The notes beneath the pieces are model-generated. The model was not told the DNA's origin. It ran no database searches and was given only the letters and a program-made list of their open reading frames with translations. DNA of 64,000 nucleotides from Endozoicomonas elysicola (GTDB lineage Bacteria > Pseudomonadota > Gammaproteobacteria > Pseudomonadales > Endozoicomonadaceae): the NCBI RefSeq assembly GCF_000710775.1, contig NZ_JOJP01000001.1, positions 465,264 through 529,263 on the forward strand, written 5' to 3'. Of this stretch, positions 20,212-28,772 are shown piece by piece; the first letter of the stretch is position 1, and each line of letters starts with the position of its first letter. A program made the translations under genes and the position numbers.

Positions 20212-22377
20212 CTAGATTGGAGAAAGGTTGGCGTAGGCCATCATTAACCATTTGGCGCCTTCAGAATCAAAATTGACCTGAACCCGGGCCTGGTTTCCCT
20301 CTCCTTCGTAATTGATGACGATGCCTTCACCGAACACATTATGGTGAACACGCTGCCCAAGAGATAAGCCATGATCGGGTGATGCCGGAGCCATACGGGT
20401 CACAACAGGGCGGGAAATAGTGCCACCGAGGCGAACTTCCTGTAGTAACTCACCGGGTATCTCCCGAATAAATCGTGAAGGCCGGTTCATCGTTTCGCTG
20501 CCATACAGGCGGCGGCTCTCAGCATACGTCAGGTATAAGGTTTCCATGGCGCGGGTTATACCCACGTAACAGAGACGGCGTTCCTCTTCCAGATTGCCCT
20601 CATCCAGTGACATCTTGTGAGGGAACAAGCCTTCTTCCATACCAGCCAGAAATACCAGTGGAAACTCCAGGCCTTTTGCAGAGTGCAGCGTCATCATCTG
20701 TACACTGTCCTGAAACTGATCTGCCTGGTTGGTGCCGGCCTCAAGCGCAGCATGAGCAAGGAAGGCATCCAAAGGTGTCATGGCCTCTGTCTCTTCATCC
20801 AGATCAAGTTCGTCCATATCAAACTGACGGCAGGCATTAACCAGTTCCTCAAGGTTTTCTACTCGAGCCTGGCCTTTTTCTCCTTTTTCTTTACTGTGAT
20901 GATCAATCAGGCCACTCATGGTCACAACATGATCAGAGAGTTCTCCGAGATCGAGTGTTTCGCCGGCATTGCTCATGGATTCAATCAGTTCTACAAAGGC
21001 GGCCATGGACTTGCCTGCTTTTCCGCCAACTACCGACGCATTCACCAGGTTACGCAGGGCCTGCCATAATGATATTTCCTGACTTCGTGCTGCTTCTCTC
21101 AGCTTTTCAACGGTTTTTTCGCCAATACCACGGGTTGGAATATTAATGACTCGCTCCAGAGATGTGTCATCATTGGGGGAGCTGACCAGCCGCAGATAAG
21201 CCAGCGCATTTTTGATTTCTGCCCGTTCAAAGAAGCGTTGTCCCCCATAGATCCGGTAGGGTATTGCAGCCCTGAGCATCGCTTCTTCAAGAATACGGGA
21301 CTGAGCATTGGATCGGTAAAGTACGGCTATATCACTGCGAGCAGTACCTTTGGTAACTGCATCTTTAATACGATCAGTGATGAATCGTGCTTCATCCATC
21401 TCGTTAAAACCGGCGTATAAATGCACCGGCTCACCACTGTCCCCATCGGTGTGCAGCTCTTTACCTAATCGGTCCGGATTATTGGCAATAACGGCGTTGG
21501 CTGCCTGAAGAATGTTACCGGTTGATCGGTAGTTCTGTTCCAGTTTGATGGTCTGAGCATTGGGGAAATCATGAGTAAACTGACGTATGTTCTCAATTCG
21601 TGCACCCCGCCATCCATAGATGGACTGGTCATCATCACCAACCACCATGAGTTTATCCTGGTCACCGGCCAGCAACCTGAGCCAGGCATATTGCACGGCG
21701 TTAGTGTCCTGAAACTCATCGACAAGGATATAGCGAAAGCGCTCACGATAATGCTGAAGAATATCAGCACGCTTCAGCAGTAGTTCGTGAGCACGGAGGA
21801 GCAGCTCGCCAAAATCCACGACCCCCACCTGCTCGCAATATTCATGATAGCGGCGATAGACATCGACCATGGTGCGTTCGAAAGGGTCATAGCCCGGGTC
21901 GATATAATCGGGTCGTAAGCCTTCGTCTTTTTTGCTGTTGATGAACCACTGGGCTTGGCGGGGAGGCCACTTTTGATCATCCAGCTGCATCGCTTTCATA
22001 ATTCGTTTGATGACCCTGAGCTGGTCATCACTGTCCAGAATCTGAAAATTTTCAGGGAGTCCGGTCTCTTTCCAATGGGATCTGAGTAGTCGGTGAGAAA
22101 GACCGTGGAACGTACCTACCCACATACCCCTGGGGGCGATTCCCAGTAACTCCTCAATACGGGATCGCATTTCCGCTGCGGCCTTGTTGGTAAAGGTTAC
22201 TGCCATCACTGAGTAAGGTGACATGGCTTCAGCCTGAACCAGCCATGCAATCCGGTGGACCAGAACGCGAGTTTTACCACTGCCAGCACCTGCAAGCACC
22301 AGCATTGAGCTGACAGGTGCTGCTACAGCACTACGCTGTGCATCATTCAGTGAGTCAAGTATTGAGGTTACGTCCAT
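20212..22377 (-). CDS. uvrD: DNA helicase II UvrD
   Basis: 721-aa superfamily 1A 3'–5' helicase for nucleotide-excision and mismatch repair; E. coli UvrD is 720 aa. Motif I is LAGAGSGKTRVL, motif Ia VTFTNKAA, motif II LVDEFQDTN, motif III GDDDQSIYGWRGA, motif IV QNYRST, and motif V/VI TLHSAKGLEF and VGITRA. The C-terminal Tudor-like region (GQRVHHNVFGEGIV) is present. I found no CTG-N10-CAG LexA box in the 216 bases upstream, unlike E. coli. Confidence 0.97.
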   Translation of the reverse strand: MDVTSILDSLNDAQRSAVAAPVSSMLVLAGAGSGKTRVLVHRIAWLVQAEAMSPYSVMAVTFTNKAAAEMRSRIEELLGIAPRGMWVGTFHGLSHRLLRSHWKETGLPENFQILDSDDQLRVIKRIMKAMQLDDQKWPPRQAQWFINSKKDEGLRPDYIDPGYDPFERTMVDVYRRYHEYCEQVGVVDFGELLLRAHELLLKRADILQHYRERFRYILVDEFQDTNAVQYAWLRLLAGDQDKLMVVGDDDQSIYGWRGARIENIRQFTHDFPNAQTIKLEQNYRSTGNILQAANAVIANNPDRLGKELHTDGDSGEPVHLYAGFNEMDEARFITDRIKDAVTKGTARSDIAVLYRSNAQSRILEEAMLRAAIPYRIYGGQRFFERAEIKNALAYLRLVSSPNDDTSLERVINIPTRGIGEKTVEKLREAARSQEISLWQALRNLVNASVVGGKAGKSMAAFVELIESMSNAGETLDLGELSDHVVTMSGLIDHHSKEKGEKGQARVENLEELVNACRQFDMDELDLDEETEAMTPLDAFLAHAALEAGTNQADQFQDSVQMMTLHSAKGLEFPLVFLAGMEEGLFPHKMSLDEGNLEEERRLCYVGITRAMETLYLTYAESRRLYGSETMNRPSRFIREIPGELLQEVRLGGTISRPVVTRMAPASPDHGLSLGQRVHHNVFGEGIVINYEGEGNQARVQVNFDSEGAKWLMMAYANLSPI

Positions 22378-22593
22378 AAGATTCTTTCAGTCTGGAATTG
22401 ATGCCCCCTTTGATGGGGAGGATATAAGCATGAGTAGTGAGAGTTTAACGAAACTGCGTCATCAGGTCTGCCTGTGTTATGGTTCATTCAGACATAGATG
22501 CCTTTGATGAAAGCAAAATATTTGTATTGAAGTGTATCTAGTCAGGTTATTCATGAGAACAATAATGAACGTATCAATGATGTAGAGCTATTT

Positions 22594-23454
22594 ATGTTAA
22601 GCAATGACCCGATAGTTGAAGTGGGCAAGCAGTATGACAGCCTGAGACGTTCAGAAAAAAAAGTGGCTGACTGGGTTATAAGTGAGCCAGCAACCTGTAT
22701 CAGTCTTAACATTGGGCAGCTGGCTAAGCAGGTCGGTGTCAGTGAACCTACGGTTATGCGCTTTTGTAAGGCTATTGGCTGTACCGGGTTTCAGGATTTC
22801 AAATTGAAGCTCGCTAGGACTTTGGGGGCGGTATCGGTCCCACGGTTTAGCAGCATGAAGTTGGATCGGGATGACAGTGCTGAATCGTTAAAGAATAAAG
22901 TTTTTGATTCAACGATACAGGAGTTAATGCAGGTCAGAGACCGCATGAATATGGTAGGTTTGCAGTCGGCAATAGACGTATTGTGCGATGCTCGTCGAAT
23001 AGAGTTCTTCGGATTTGGTGCTTCTGCAGCCGTTGCCCGCGATGCCAGGCATAAATTCATTCGTTTAAAATCGACAGCCGTTGCCTGTGCTGACCCTCAT
23101 ATTCAGCTCATTTCTGCATCGACCATGACCAGAGATGATGTGGTGGTTGCGATCTCTCAAACAGGGCGATCAAAAGACTTAATCCACAGTGTAAAGCTTG
23201 CTAGAGAGCATGGAGCCTCGATTGTTGGTATCTGCCCTGATAATACGCCGCTGGCAGAATATAGTGATTTTTCCCTTGCGATTGCTGCTGAAGAAAATAC
23301 AGAGCTCTTTACGCCTCTAACGTCCAGAATTGCTCATCTGGTGGTTATTGATGTACTGGCTGCCGGGGTTGCCATGCAGAAGGAACCGGAGCTGGAACAA
23401 CAACTGAAGAGTATAAAAAAAGGATTAAGATCGTTAAGAGTTAAGGATTTGTAA
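22594..23454 (+). CDS. hexR: RpiR-family transcriptional regulator HexR
   Basis: 286-aa regulator with an N-terminal HTH_6 domain (residues about 1–77; NIGQLAKQVGVSEPTVMRFC) and a C-terminal SIS sugar-phosphate-binding domain (FFGFGASAAVARDARHKF, VVVAISQTGRSKD). HexR proteins control central carbon genes in response to 2-keto-3-deoxy-6-phosphogluconate. The usual zwf–pgl–eda neighbours are absent here; a 58-residue gene follows instead. Confidence 0.92.
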   Translation: MLSNDPIVEVGKQYDSLRRSEKKVADWVISEPATCISLNIGQLAKQVGVSEPTVMRFCKAIGCTGFQDFKLKLARTLGAVSVPRFSSMKLDRDDSAESLKNKVFDSTIQELMQVRDRMNMVGLQSAIDVLCDARRIEFFGFGASAAVARDARHKFIRLKSTAVACADPHIQLISASTMTRDDVVVAISQTGRSKDLIHSVKLAREHGASIVGICPDNTPLAEYSDFSLAIAAEENTELFTPLTSRIAHLVVIDVLAAGVAMQKEPELEQQLKSIKKGLRSLRVKDL

Positions 23455-23467
23455 GATTTATCTTACA
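23450..23467. promoter_or_regulatory. TGTAAGAT-TT-ATCTTACA palindrome at the hexR stop
   Basis: Perfect 8-bp arms around two T bases, overlapping the hexR stop codon and about 100 bases upstream of the next small gene. The TGTAA/TTACA ends recall the published HexR operator, but the spacing is three bases longer. It may be an operator for the downstream gene or a small hairpin. Confidence 0.4.
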
Positions 23468-23569
23468 TATTTATACGACATGAGTGGTTGTCGTAAGCGC
23501 ATGAATTTAATATTTTAGTAATCGTAATCAGGCATCATTTAATAACAAATACAAGAAGAGGATGCTGTT

Positions 23570-23746
23570 ATGGGTAAAGGTAAGAAGGCTGAGAAAGAGT
23601 TCATTCTGGATGAACATCTGATCCGTCCTGAACTTGAGCAGAAAGGTTCCAAGCGCACTTTGCAGATTCGCAGGGCACTTGAGGACAGGGAAGAAGACAA
23701 ACGTCTCAGTGCCATCTTTGGCGAAGATTACTGGGAGGGTACTTAA
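23570..23746 (+). CDS. 58-residue charged protein
   Basis: Short gene with AGAGG about eight bases upstream of its ATG. The product begins MGKGKKAEKEFILDEH and continues with a basic/acidic helix (RRALEDREEDKRL) ending FGEDYWEGT. It faintly recalls the PA3496-type small proteins of pseudomonads, which share a C-terminal Arg/Glu-rich helix; I am not certain. It follows hexR on the same strand, with a candidate terminator downstream. Confidence 0.6.
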   Translation: MGKGKKAEKEFILDEHLIRPELEQKGSKRTLQIRRALEDREEDKRLSAIFGEDYWEGT

Positions 23747-23763
23747 TCACTTCAGATGAGTAT

Positions 23764-23794
23764 GAGCCTTTACATTTTCCTCAGTTAAAGGCTC
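23764..23794 (+). terminator. Hairpin after the 58-residue gene
   Basis: GAGCCTTTA (23764–23772) and TAAAGGCTC (23786–23794) pair perfectly, 18 bases after the stop. No strong U-run follows. The rest of the gap to 24102 is A+T-rich and holds the Zur-type site described separately. Confidence 0.45.
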
Positions 23795-24062
23795 GTATCA
23801 ATCATTATTTGGTTTGATAGTTTACCTGCTTTCTTTTTTGGTGCCGTTCACAAGTATTTGGCTCACTTCTACTGAAGATCTTTTACTTGACCTCCTCGTA
23901 ATAATTACTCCCCCCCTTTGCTCCATTGAATAGCCTTCCGCTTATTAAATAAGTACTTTGGTTTAGTTTTTTCGGGATGAGCCTGTGGTGTCATAACGGA
24001 TAAAAATATGACTGAGATCTTAGTTCTGAACTATTAATGGGAGGATCATTTTTTAGATTAAA

Positions 24063-24079
24063 GTGTTATATTATAACAC
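24063..24079. promoter_or_regulatory. Zur-type operator upstream of the zinc-binding protein gene
   Basis: GTGTTATA-T-TATAACAC is a perfect 17-bp palindrome matching the core of the enterobacterial Zur box (TGTTATANTATAACA). It lies 24 bases upstream of the znuA-like ATG, where a bound repressor would block the promoter. Zinc-loaded Zur repression is therefore the likely control. Confidence 0.88.
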
Positions 24080-24102
24080 ATTTGAGTTGAGCGGTTTTTT
24101 GT

Positions 24103-25044
24103 ATGCAGTTCTTTCCTTTTAAACGATCTCTGATGGCTTTGCTATTAATGACTATCAGTCTTTCTGTGACTGCAGAGCCTCTGAAGGTTCTTGCCAGCAT
24201 TAAACCGCTTCAGCTGATAGCTCAAGCAATCACAGAAGGGGTGACCAGTACAGATGTATTGCTGCCACCTGGGAGTTCTCCTCACAGTCATAGCTTGAAG
24301 CCTTCTGATGCTCGCAAGCTCAGAAATGCTGATGTTATTTTCTGGGTTGGCCCCTCCATGGAGTCTTTTCTGCCTAAGATGCTAACGGGCTCAAAAGGCG
24401 TTGTTGCAGTATCCATGATGGATATTCAGGGTATTCGTTTACGTAGCAGTGTAGAGGATGAGGATCATGTTCATCAACACGATGAGGAGCATGATCATGG
24501 TGAATTTGATCCTCATATCTGGTTGAGCACCGAAAATGCGCGAGTCATTGCCCGAGAAATGACTCGAGTATTAGTGTTGGCGGATAAAGCCAACAAGGCA
24601 CAATATCAGGAAAATCTTGAACTTTTTATCAAGAGTATGGATAAGACGGATGCCCGGAACGGGTTGAAAATCAAACAATCTGGGAATAAACCATTTTTTG
24701 TTTTTCATAATGCCTATGGTTACCTGCAGGATCAATATGGTCTGAAGGTTGCCGGTTACTTCACATTAAATCCTGAGCAACAGCCCGGAGCTCGCCATCT
24801 GATAAACTTGAAAGGGCAGCTGAATGAGGCCGGAGCAAGTTGTATTTTCCGAGAGCCACAGTTTCAACCAGCTTATATCGACCGGTTGACTGAAGGGCTT
24901 TCTGTCAGAGTGGGGGTGCTTGATCCTCTGGCAGAAAATATTGAATCTGGACCAGCAAGTTACGCAAACTTCATTAATCAGCTTGTGGATAACATCACTG
25001 AATGTATTCAGAGAGCCGCTAGAATGAATGGTAAAATCAGCTGA
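24103..25044 (+). CDS. znuA: Zinc ABC transporter substrate-binding protein ZnuA
   Basis: 313-aa periplasmic metal-binding protein (cluster 9 family). A signal peptide covers about residues 1–24 (LLLMTISLSVTAEP). The first zinc-ligand region is GSSPHSHSLKPSDA, followed by a His-rich loop (HVHQHDEEHDHGEFDPH) typical of zinc rather than manganese receptors, and later His FVFHNAYGYLQ. A Zur-type operator precedes it. The ZnuB permease and ZnuC ATPase are not in this window. Its 3' end overlaps the convergent next gene by eight bases. Confidence 0.93.
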   Translation: MQFFPFKRSLMALLLMTISLSVTAEPLKVLASIKPLQLIAQAITEGVTSTDVLLPPGSSPHSHSLKPSDARKLRNADVIFWVGPSMESFLPKMLTGSKGVVAVSMMDIQGIRLRSSVEDEDHVHQHDEEHDHGEFDPHIWLSTENARVIAREMTRVLVLADKANKAQYQENLELFIKSMDKTDARNGLKIKQSGNKPFFVFHNAYGYLQDQYGLKVAGYFTLNPEQQPGARHLINLKGQLNEAGASCIFREPQFQPAYIDRLTEGLSVRVGVLDPLAENIESGPASYANFINQLVDNITECIQRAARMNGKIS

Positions 25045-25901
25045 TTAAGCTGATTCCCATCAGGTTGCCCAGCAGAAGGCTGATGATAATCGAGGCTGGC
25101 AGCAAAGCTGCCAGAAGTGTTACCCACATTTTCAGGTCAGCATATTCCTGGCGAAGGTTCCAGCGTGTGGCTGTATAGGCTTTATCCTCATCTAGCTCTG
25201 TGGATAAGCCACAACCGCTACAGCTAACTTGCCACATCCGGACTCTTTTTTTGCTTGCTTTTCCAACAATCAGGTCTGCAAACATGGCTTTGCTACGGCA
25301 GCAGGGGCAGGGTTTCAGTTTCATGGCTCCTCCCTGAGAATCATGTATATCCTGAATTTTCAGCTGTCCTCGCAATGGCAATTATTCTCTAACAGCCTGC
25401 TAGCTGATTATACCCTATGTATTCATAGCTTATTAACAAACTTTCACAGCTTATCCACAGGGTGTTCTTTTCTATCCTAAAATAATCGTCTTGCTTCCAT
25501 CAACAATGACCCGATCTTCAATGTGGTATCTCAATCCACGAGCCAACACACTTTTCTCAACATCTTTTCCGAGTCTGACCATGTCTTCTGGCAAATGGTG
25601 ATGCCCAACCCTGATAACGTCCTGTTCAATAATTGGGCCTGCATCGAGGATTTCTGTCACATAGTGACAAGTAGCACCGACTAATTTAACTCCTCGTTCG
25701 TAAGCTTGGTGATAGGGTTTAGCTCCCACAAAGGAAGGCAGAAAGCTGTGGTGAATGTTGATCACCCGGCTTGCATAGAGCTCGCAAAGCTGGGGTGGTA
25801 GAATTTGCATATATCGTGCCAGTACCACTGTATCTACACTGTGCTCTTCGAGGAGCGAGGTCATTTTTTCAAAGGCAGGAGCTTTATCATTTTTATCCAC
25901 A
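24984..25901. other. Cluster of four perfect DnaA-box 9-mers
   Basis: The consensus DnaA box TTATCCACA (or its complement TGTGGATAA) occurs at 24984–24992, 25199–25207, 25451–25459 and 25893–25901. One (25451) is in the 90–150-base intergenic gap ahead of purU; the others are inside znuA, the zinc-ribbon gene and purU. Function not shown; see findings. Confidence 0.4.
25037..25324 (-). CDS. Zinc-ribbon membrane-anchored small protein (Lar-like N-terminus)
   Basis: 95 aa from the ATG at 25324, which has GGGAGG just upstream; an earlier in-frame ATG at 25381 is less likely. The N-terminus MKLKPCPCCRSKA with VSCSGCG is a C4 zinc ribbon like that of Lar-type restriction-alleviation proteins. The C-terminal 25 residues (WVTLLAALLPASIIISLLLG) form a transmembrane segment, which Lar proteins lack. 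It overlaps the convergent znuA end by eight bases. Function unknown. Confidence 0.7.
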   Translation of the reverse strand: MKLKPCPCCRSKAMFADLIVGKASKKRVRMWQVSCSGCGLSTELDEDKAYTATRWNLRQEYADLKMWVTLLAALLPASIIISLLLGNLMGISLIS

Positions 25902-26326
25902 GGTACGCAGTGGTATGGAATCCCATGCCACTCAACGTAGCTCCTCAGATCTTCATGATTAGAGATAACACAGGGTATTTCCATTTTCAGATCACCACTG
26001 CGCCAGCGATACAGTAGGTCAGACAGGCAGTGTGCCTCTTTACTGGCCAGCAGGGCTACCCGTGGAGGAATCCCTGAATCATTGATGCGCCAGTCCAAGC
26101 TTAGCTTTTCTGCAATAGGGGTAAAGTGCTTTTTAAATTCCTCCGCAGAAAAAGGCAGGCTTTCCGCCTTAATCTCATTACGCATATAAAAGCGCCCGGT
26201 TACAGGGTCTGAGTGATGATTGGCTTCGACAATCCAGCCACCATGTCGAGCGATAAAATCACTGACGGTTGCTACGATGCCTGTGGAGTCCGGGCAGGAA
26301 ACAAGTAAACGATAAGTTCTGGTCAT
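25472..26326 (-). CDS. purU: Formyltetrahydrofolate deformylase
   Basis: 284-aa PurU, which hydrolyses 10-formyl-tetrahydrofolate to formate, supplying PurT in purine synthesis and balancing one-carbon pools. The N-terminal ACT domain (residues 1–85; VSCPDSTGIVATVSDFI) precedes the formyltransferase-fold catalytic domain with RYMQILPP, INIHHSFLPSF and GATCHYVTEILDAGPII, holding the catalytic Asn, His and Asp. Confidence 0.96.
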   Translation of the reverse strand: MTRTYRLLVSCPDSTGIVATVSDFIARHGGWIVEANHHSDPVTGRFYMRNEIKAESLPFSAEEFKKHFTPIAEKLSLDWRINDSGIPPRVALLASKEAHCLSDLLYRWRSGDLKMEIPCVISNHEDLRSYVEWHGIPYHCVPVDKNDKAPAFEKMTSLLEEHSVDTVVLARYMQILPPQLCELYASRVINIHHSFLPSFVGAKPYHQAYERGVKLVGATCHYVTEILDAGPIIEQDVIRVGHHHLPEDMVRLGKDVEKSVLARGLRYHIEDRVIVDGSKTIILG

Positions 26327-26499
26327 GGTGGTTGAAAAAGCGCTTAAAAAACGTAAATTGACCTCCCATTATAAGTATTTGTCGCTGTGAAATCATATTT
26401 TGCTTTATGTTGATCAGTGCTTAGACGGAATTTTCACTGGCTGCTGTGGTCATTACGTTACACTGAGTGATCATAAATAGATGTGGAATGGTTCTGCTA

Positions 26500-27111
26500 A
26501 TGATAAGTCTGCCTGACAGTCCGGATCTGCTCATCATGGGTGACCCTGTGCTTTTTCAGCAACACCAGCAAGTGAGCGTTGATGACATTCTTACGGATGA
26601 TTTCCAGCGTAACCTGCGGATTCTTCGACAAAGACAATTAGAGGCAAATGGTATCGGTATTGCCGCTCCTCAGATTGGTTGGGGGGCAAGAGTATTGTGC
26701 ATTGGGATCTCTGAAGAGACGAAAAACCGCTACCCCAGTGTGCCAGATATTCCACTTTCATTCTGGATCAATCCTCAGGTCATTGAGGTCAGCAAAGAAA
26801 CCTGCTGGACCTGGGAAGGTTGTTTGTCGGTTCCGGGTATTCGAGGCTGGGTAAATAGGCCGTCGAATCTGAAGGTAAGAGGGTTCGATGACCAAGGGGA
26901 AGCTATTGAGGCCAGTCTCAGTGGTTTTGCGGCCAGGGTCATGCTTCATGAAATAGATCATCTGGATGGGATCTTATTTCCTGATCGAGTTGATGATGGA
27001 AGGTTAATGATCCCAAATGTATCCATGGAAACGCAGAGCAGCTGGCCTGAAAACTGGCCAACCATGAACGCCCGGATTACGCCCCCTGGGACTATTTCAA
27101 CTGATCGGTAG
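26500..27111 (+). CDS. def: Peptide deformylase
   Basis: About 203-aa metallo-deformylase that removes the formyl group from nascent chains. All three family motifs are present: GIGIAAPQIG, EGCLSVPG and HEIDHLDG. In-frame GTG (26467) and ATG (26488) starts exist upstream; the ATG at 26500 (MISLPDSPDLL) best fits the usual N-terminus. It is not next to fmt or trmD, the normal place of the main def gene, so it may be a second copy. Confidence 0.92.
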   Translation: MISLPDSPDLLIMGDPVLFQQHQQVSVDDILTDDFQRNLRILRQRQLEANGIGIAAPQIGWGARVLCIGISEETKNRYPSVPDIPLSFWINPQVIEVSKETCWTWEGCLSVPGIRGWVNRPSNLKVRGFDDQGEAIEASLSGFAARVMLHEIDHLDGILFPDRVDDGRLMIPNVSMETQSSWPENWPTMNARITPPGTISTDR

Positions 27112-27204
27112 GGGTGGGATATAAAGCCTGCTAGAGCATCTGTTCCGGGAAGACTGTGCGGTTAACTGCTGATTTGGAGCAAATGCGTCTAAAGCAGTAA
27201 CAAC

Positions 27205-27552
27205 TTAAAAGATATCATCACCGTCTTCCAGGAGACGAGTAGTATCAGAATTGCTTCTCAGACTTTCACGATATCTGCGGCGATTGAGGAGTTTTGTCTG
27301 AGCGATATCAGGAAATTCAGTGAATTGAATAATCTGCTTATCAATTAACAGGTCGATAACATCTTCAAGAACACGTATGAAATCAGCATCGGAAGACTCC
27401 ATGATGCCTGAGCTGATTTCCGGATTGTTCTGTAAGAATAGCTTCAGACTTTCATCATCCATATCAGCACGCTCCCATTCATTGGAAAGCGGCTTGTCGG
27501 AGACAGCACAAATCTGGTTAGTATCATCCCTGAGTACGTAGAGCATATCCAT
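27205..27552 (-). CDS. Conserved protein of the 'tryptophan synthase beta-like' family
   Basis: 115-aa protein. The central LEDVIDLLIDKQIIQFTEF and QTKLLNRRRYRESL match a small conserved pseudomonad family often mislabelled as tryptophan synthase subunit beta-like; there is no tryptophan synthase active site. The acidic C-terminus ends in Asp-Asp-Ile-Phe. It is the last gene of the minus-strand cluster that starts with the NadD-like gene. True function unknown. Confidence 0.7.
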   Translation of the reverse strand: MDMLYVLRDDTNQICAVSDKPLSNEWERADMDDESLKLFLQNNPEISSGIMESSDADFIRVLEDVIDLLIDKQIIQFTEFPDIAQTKLLNRRRYRESLRSNSDTTRLLEDGDDIF

Positions 27553-27592
27553 TTCTCTCGTGTTGAGTTAATCAGTATAAACCTTCCTGATA

Positions 27593-28168
27593 CTACTTTG
27601 CTTCTTGAAAAGGCATAGCTGCAAGAAGGTCTGCTATCAGTTTTCGGCTGACTTCATAGGCGCTTTCACCGGGGCGTCCTTCCCCAAGACCATTGATGTC
27701 CCATACCACTTCACCCGAAGATATATCCGTGACTTTCAAGCTTAGCATTGTGGAAAAGCGGTTCTGTTCATCATACTTCCACTCAAGAATCTCACCGGAT
27801 ATAGAGTGACTGATATGGTTATTAATAGCCCACAGTCTTGCTCGCTCAGCCTCATATATATCAGAGAGATAATCAAGGGTGGTGTTTGTTTCTGGTGCTC
27901 TATAAATTGTTGGCTTATTTATGCCCATGGAGGGCAGTTGAACCATGATAATGCGCTCAAGTTGAGTAGAGGCATCCTCTGGTATATTAGTGTGGCTAAT
28001 GAAGGGTAGTACCGCCCAGTTTGCACCGCTGTGAAGCCCTTCCTGGTCTAAATTGGGAAATATGCTATTCCTTGTCTGACATCCTGTTAGTGCAGCCGAA
28101 AGCAGGCCAAGGAGACAGATAAAGGCAAACCGTTGCTGGAATCTGCCTGTGAAGTGTTTATTTTTCAT
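27593..28168 (-). CDS. Predicted outer-membrane lipoprotein (CsgG/PelC-like fold possible)
   Basis: 191-aa lipoprotein with a signal sequence ending in the lipobox LLSAALTGC (Cys30). The mature part has ANWAVLPFISHTNIPEDAS and MLSLKVTDISSGEVVWD, resembling the LpoB/PelC/CsgG-like periplasmic fold, which often binds envelope partners. It overlaps the end of nudF by 11 bases, so it is probably co-transcribed. The assignment is structural only. Confidence 0.65.
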   Translation of the reverse strand: MKNKHFTGRFQQRFAFICLLGLLSAALTGCQTRNSIFPNLDQEGLHSGANWAVLPFISHTNIPEDASTQLERIIMVQLPSMGINKPTIYRAPETNTTLDYLSDIYEAERARLWAINNHISHSISGEILEWKYDEQNRFSTMLSLKVTDISSGEVVWDINGLGEGRPGESAYEVSRKLIADLLAAMPFQEAK

Positions 28169-28772
28169 GTTGGCATAACTCGTGATGATGCAGCTTTAGC
28201 CATTGCAGTGCAATGACCGCTGGAGCGTTGGCTATCCGACCATCTTCCACCATATCATAAGCTTCTGGGAAGGGAAGAACATGAACCTTGATGTCCTCAC
28301 CTTCATCTGCCACACCAAAAATACCACCAGCAATACTGGCATCCACCAGGCCACAGAATAGTTTCAGTTTTTCATTACTGGCACCGGGGCTGACATAAAA
28401 GTCAGATACGGGCATCAGAGAGGTAACTTTATAGCCTGTTTCTTCCTCTACCTCGCGAAGAGCGACCTCTTCCAGTGTTTCTCCAGGCTCACTGATACCT
28501 GCAACCACTTCCAGTAGCCAGGGGTCATCCTCGCTTAGAAAAGGGCCCATGCGGAATTGTTCCACGAGAACTACCTGGTCCCGTAGAGGGTCAAATAAAA
28601 TGACGCCAACAGAGGGAGGTCTTACCGTTGCTTCACGAATTAAAGGACGGCTGACTCCGCCCTTAAAGAGTCCATGGGTAATGGTGTACTTAAACAGCTT
28701 CAGAAAGCCTGAGTAGGCCTTTGTCTCTTCCTGAACCTGTACATCGCTGGCATCAAGACCCGAAAGCTTCAT
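28158..28772 (-). CDS. nudF: ADP-ribose pyrophosphatase (Nudix)
   Basis: 204-aa Nudix hydrolase that splits ADP-ribose into AMP and ribose-5-phosphate. The Nudix box is complete: GISEPGETLEEVALRE continuing VEEETGY. The upstream VVLVEQFRMG and the downstream YVSPGASNEKL match the ADP-ribose subgroup. Its start overlaps the NadD-like stop as ATGA, implying translational coupling. Confidence 0.92.
   Translation of the reverse strand: MKLSGLDASDVQVQEETKAYSGFLKLFKYTITHGLFKGGVSRPLIREATVRPPSVGVILFDPLRDQVVLVEQFRMGPFLSEDDPWLLEVVAGISEPGETLEEVALREVEEETGYKVTSLMPVSDFYVSPGASNEKLKLFCGLVDASIAGGIFGVADEGEDIKVHVLPFPEAYDMVEDGRIANAPAVIALQWLKLHHHELCQHEK

Noticed and set aside
22378..22593. Possible LexA box before uvrD
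   Set aside because: The best CTG...CAG pair has 14 bases between half-sites instead of 10.
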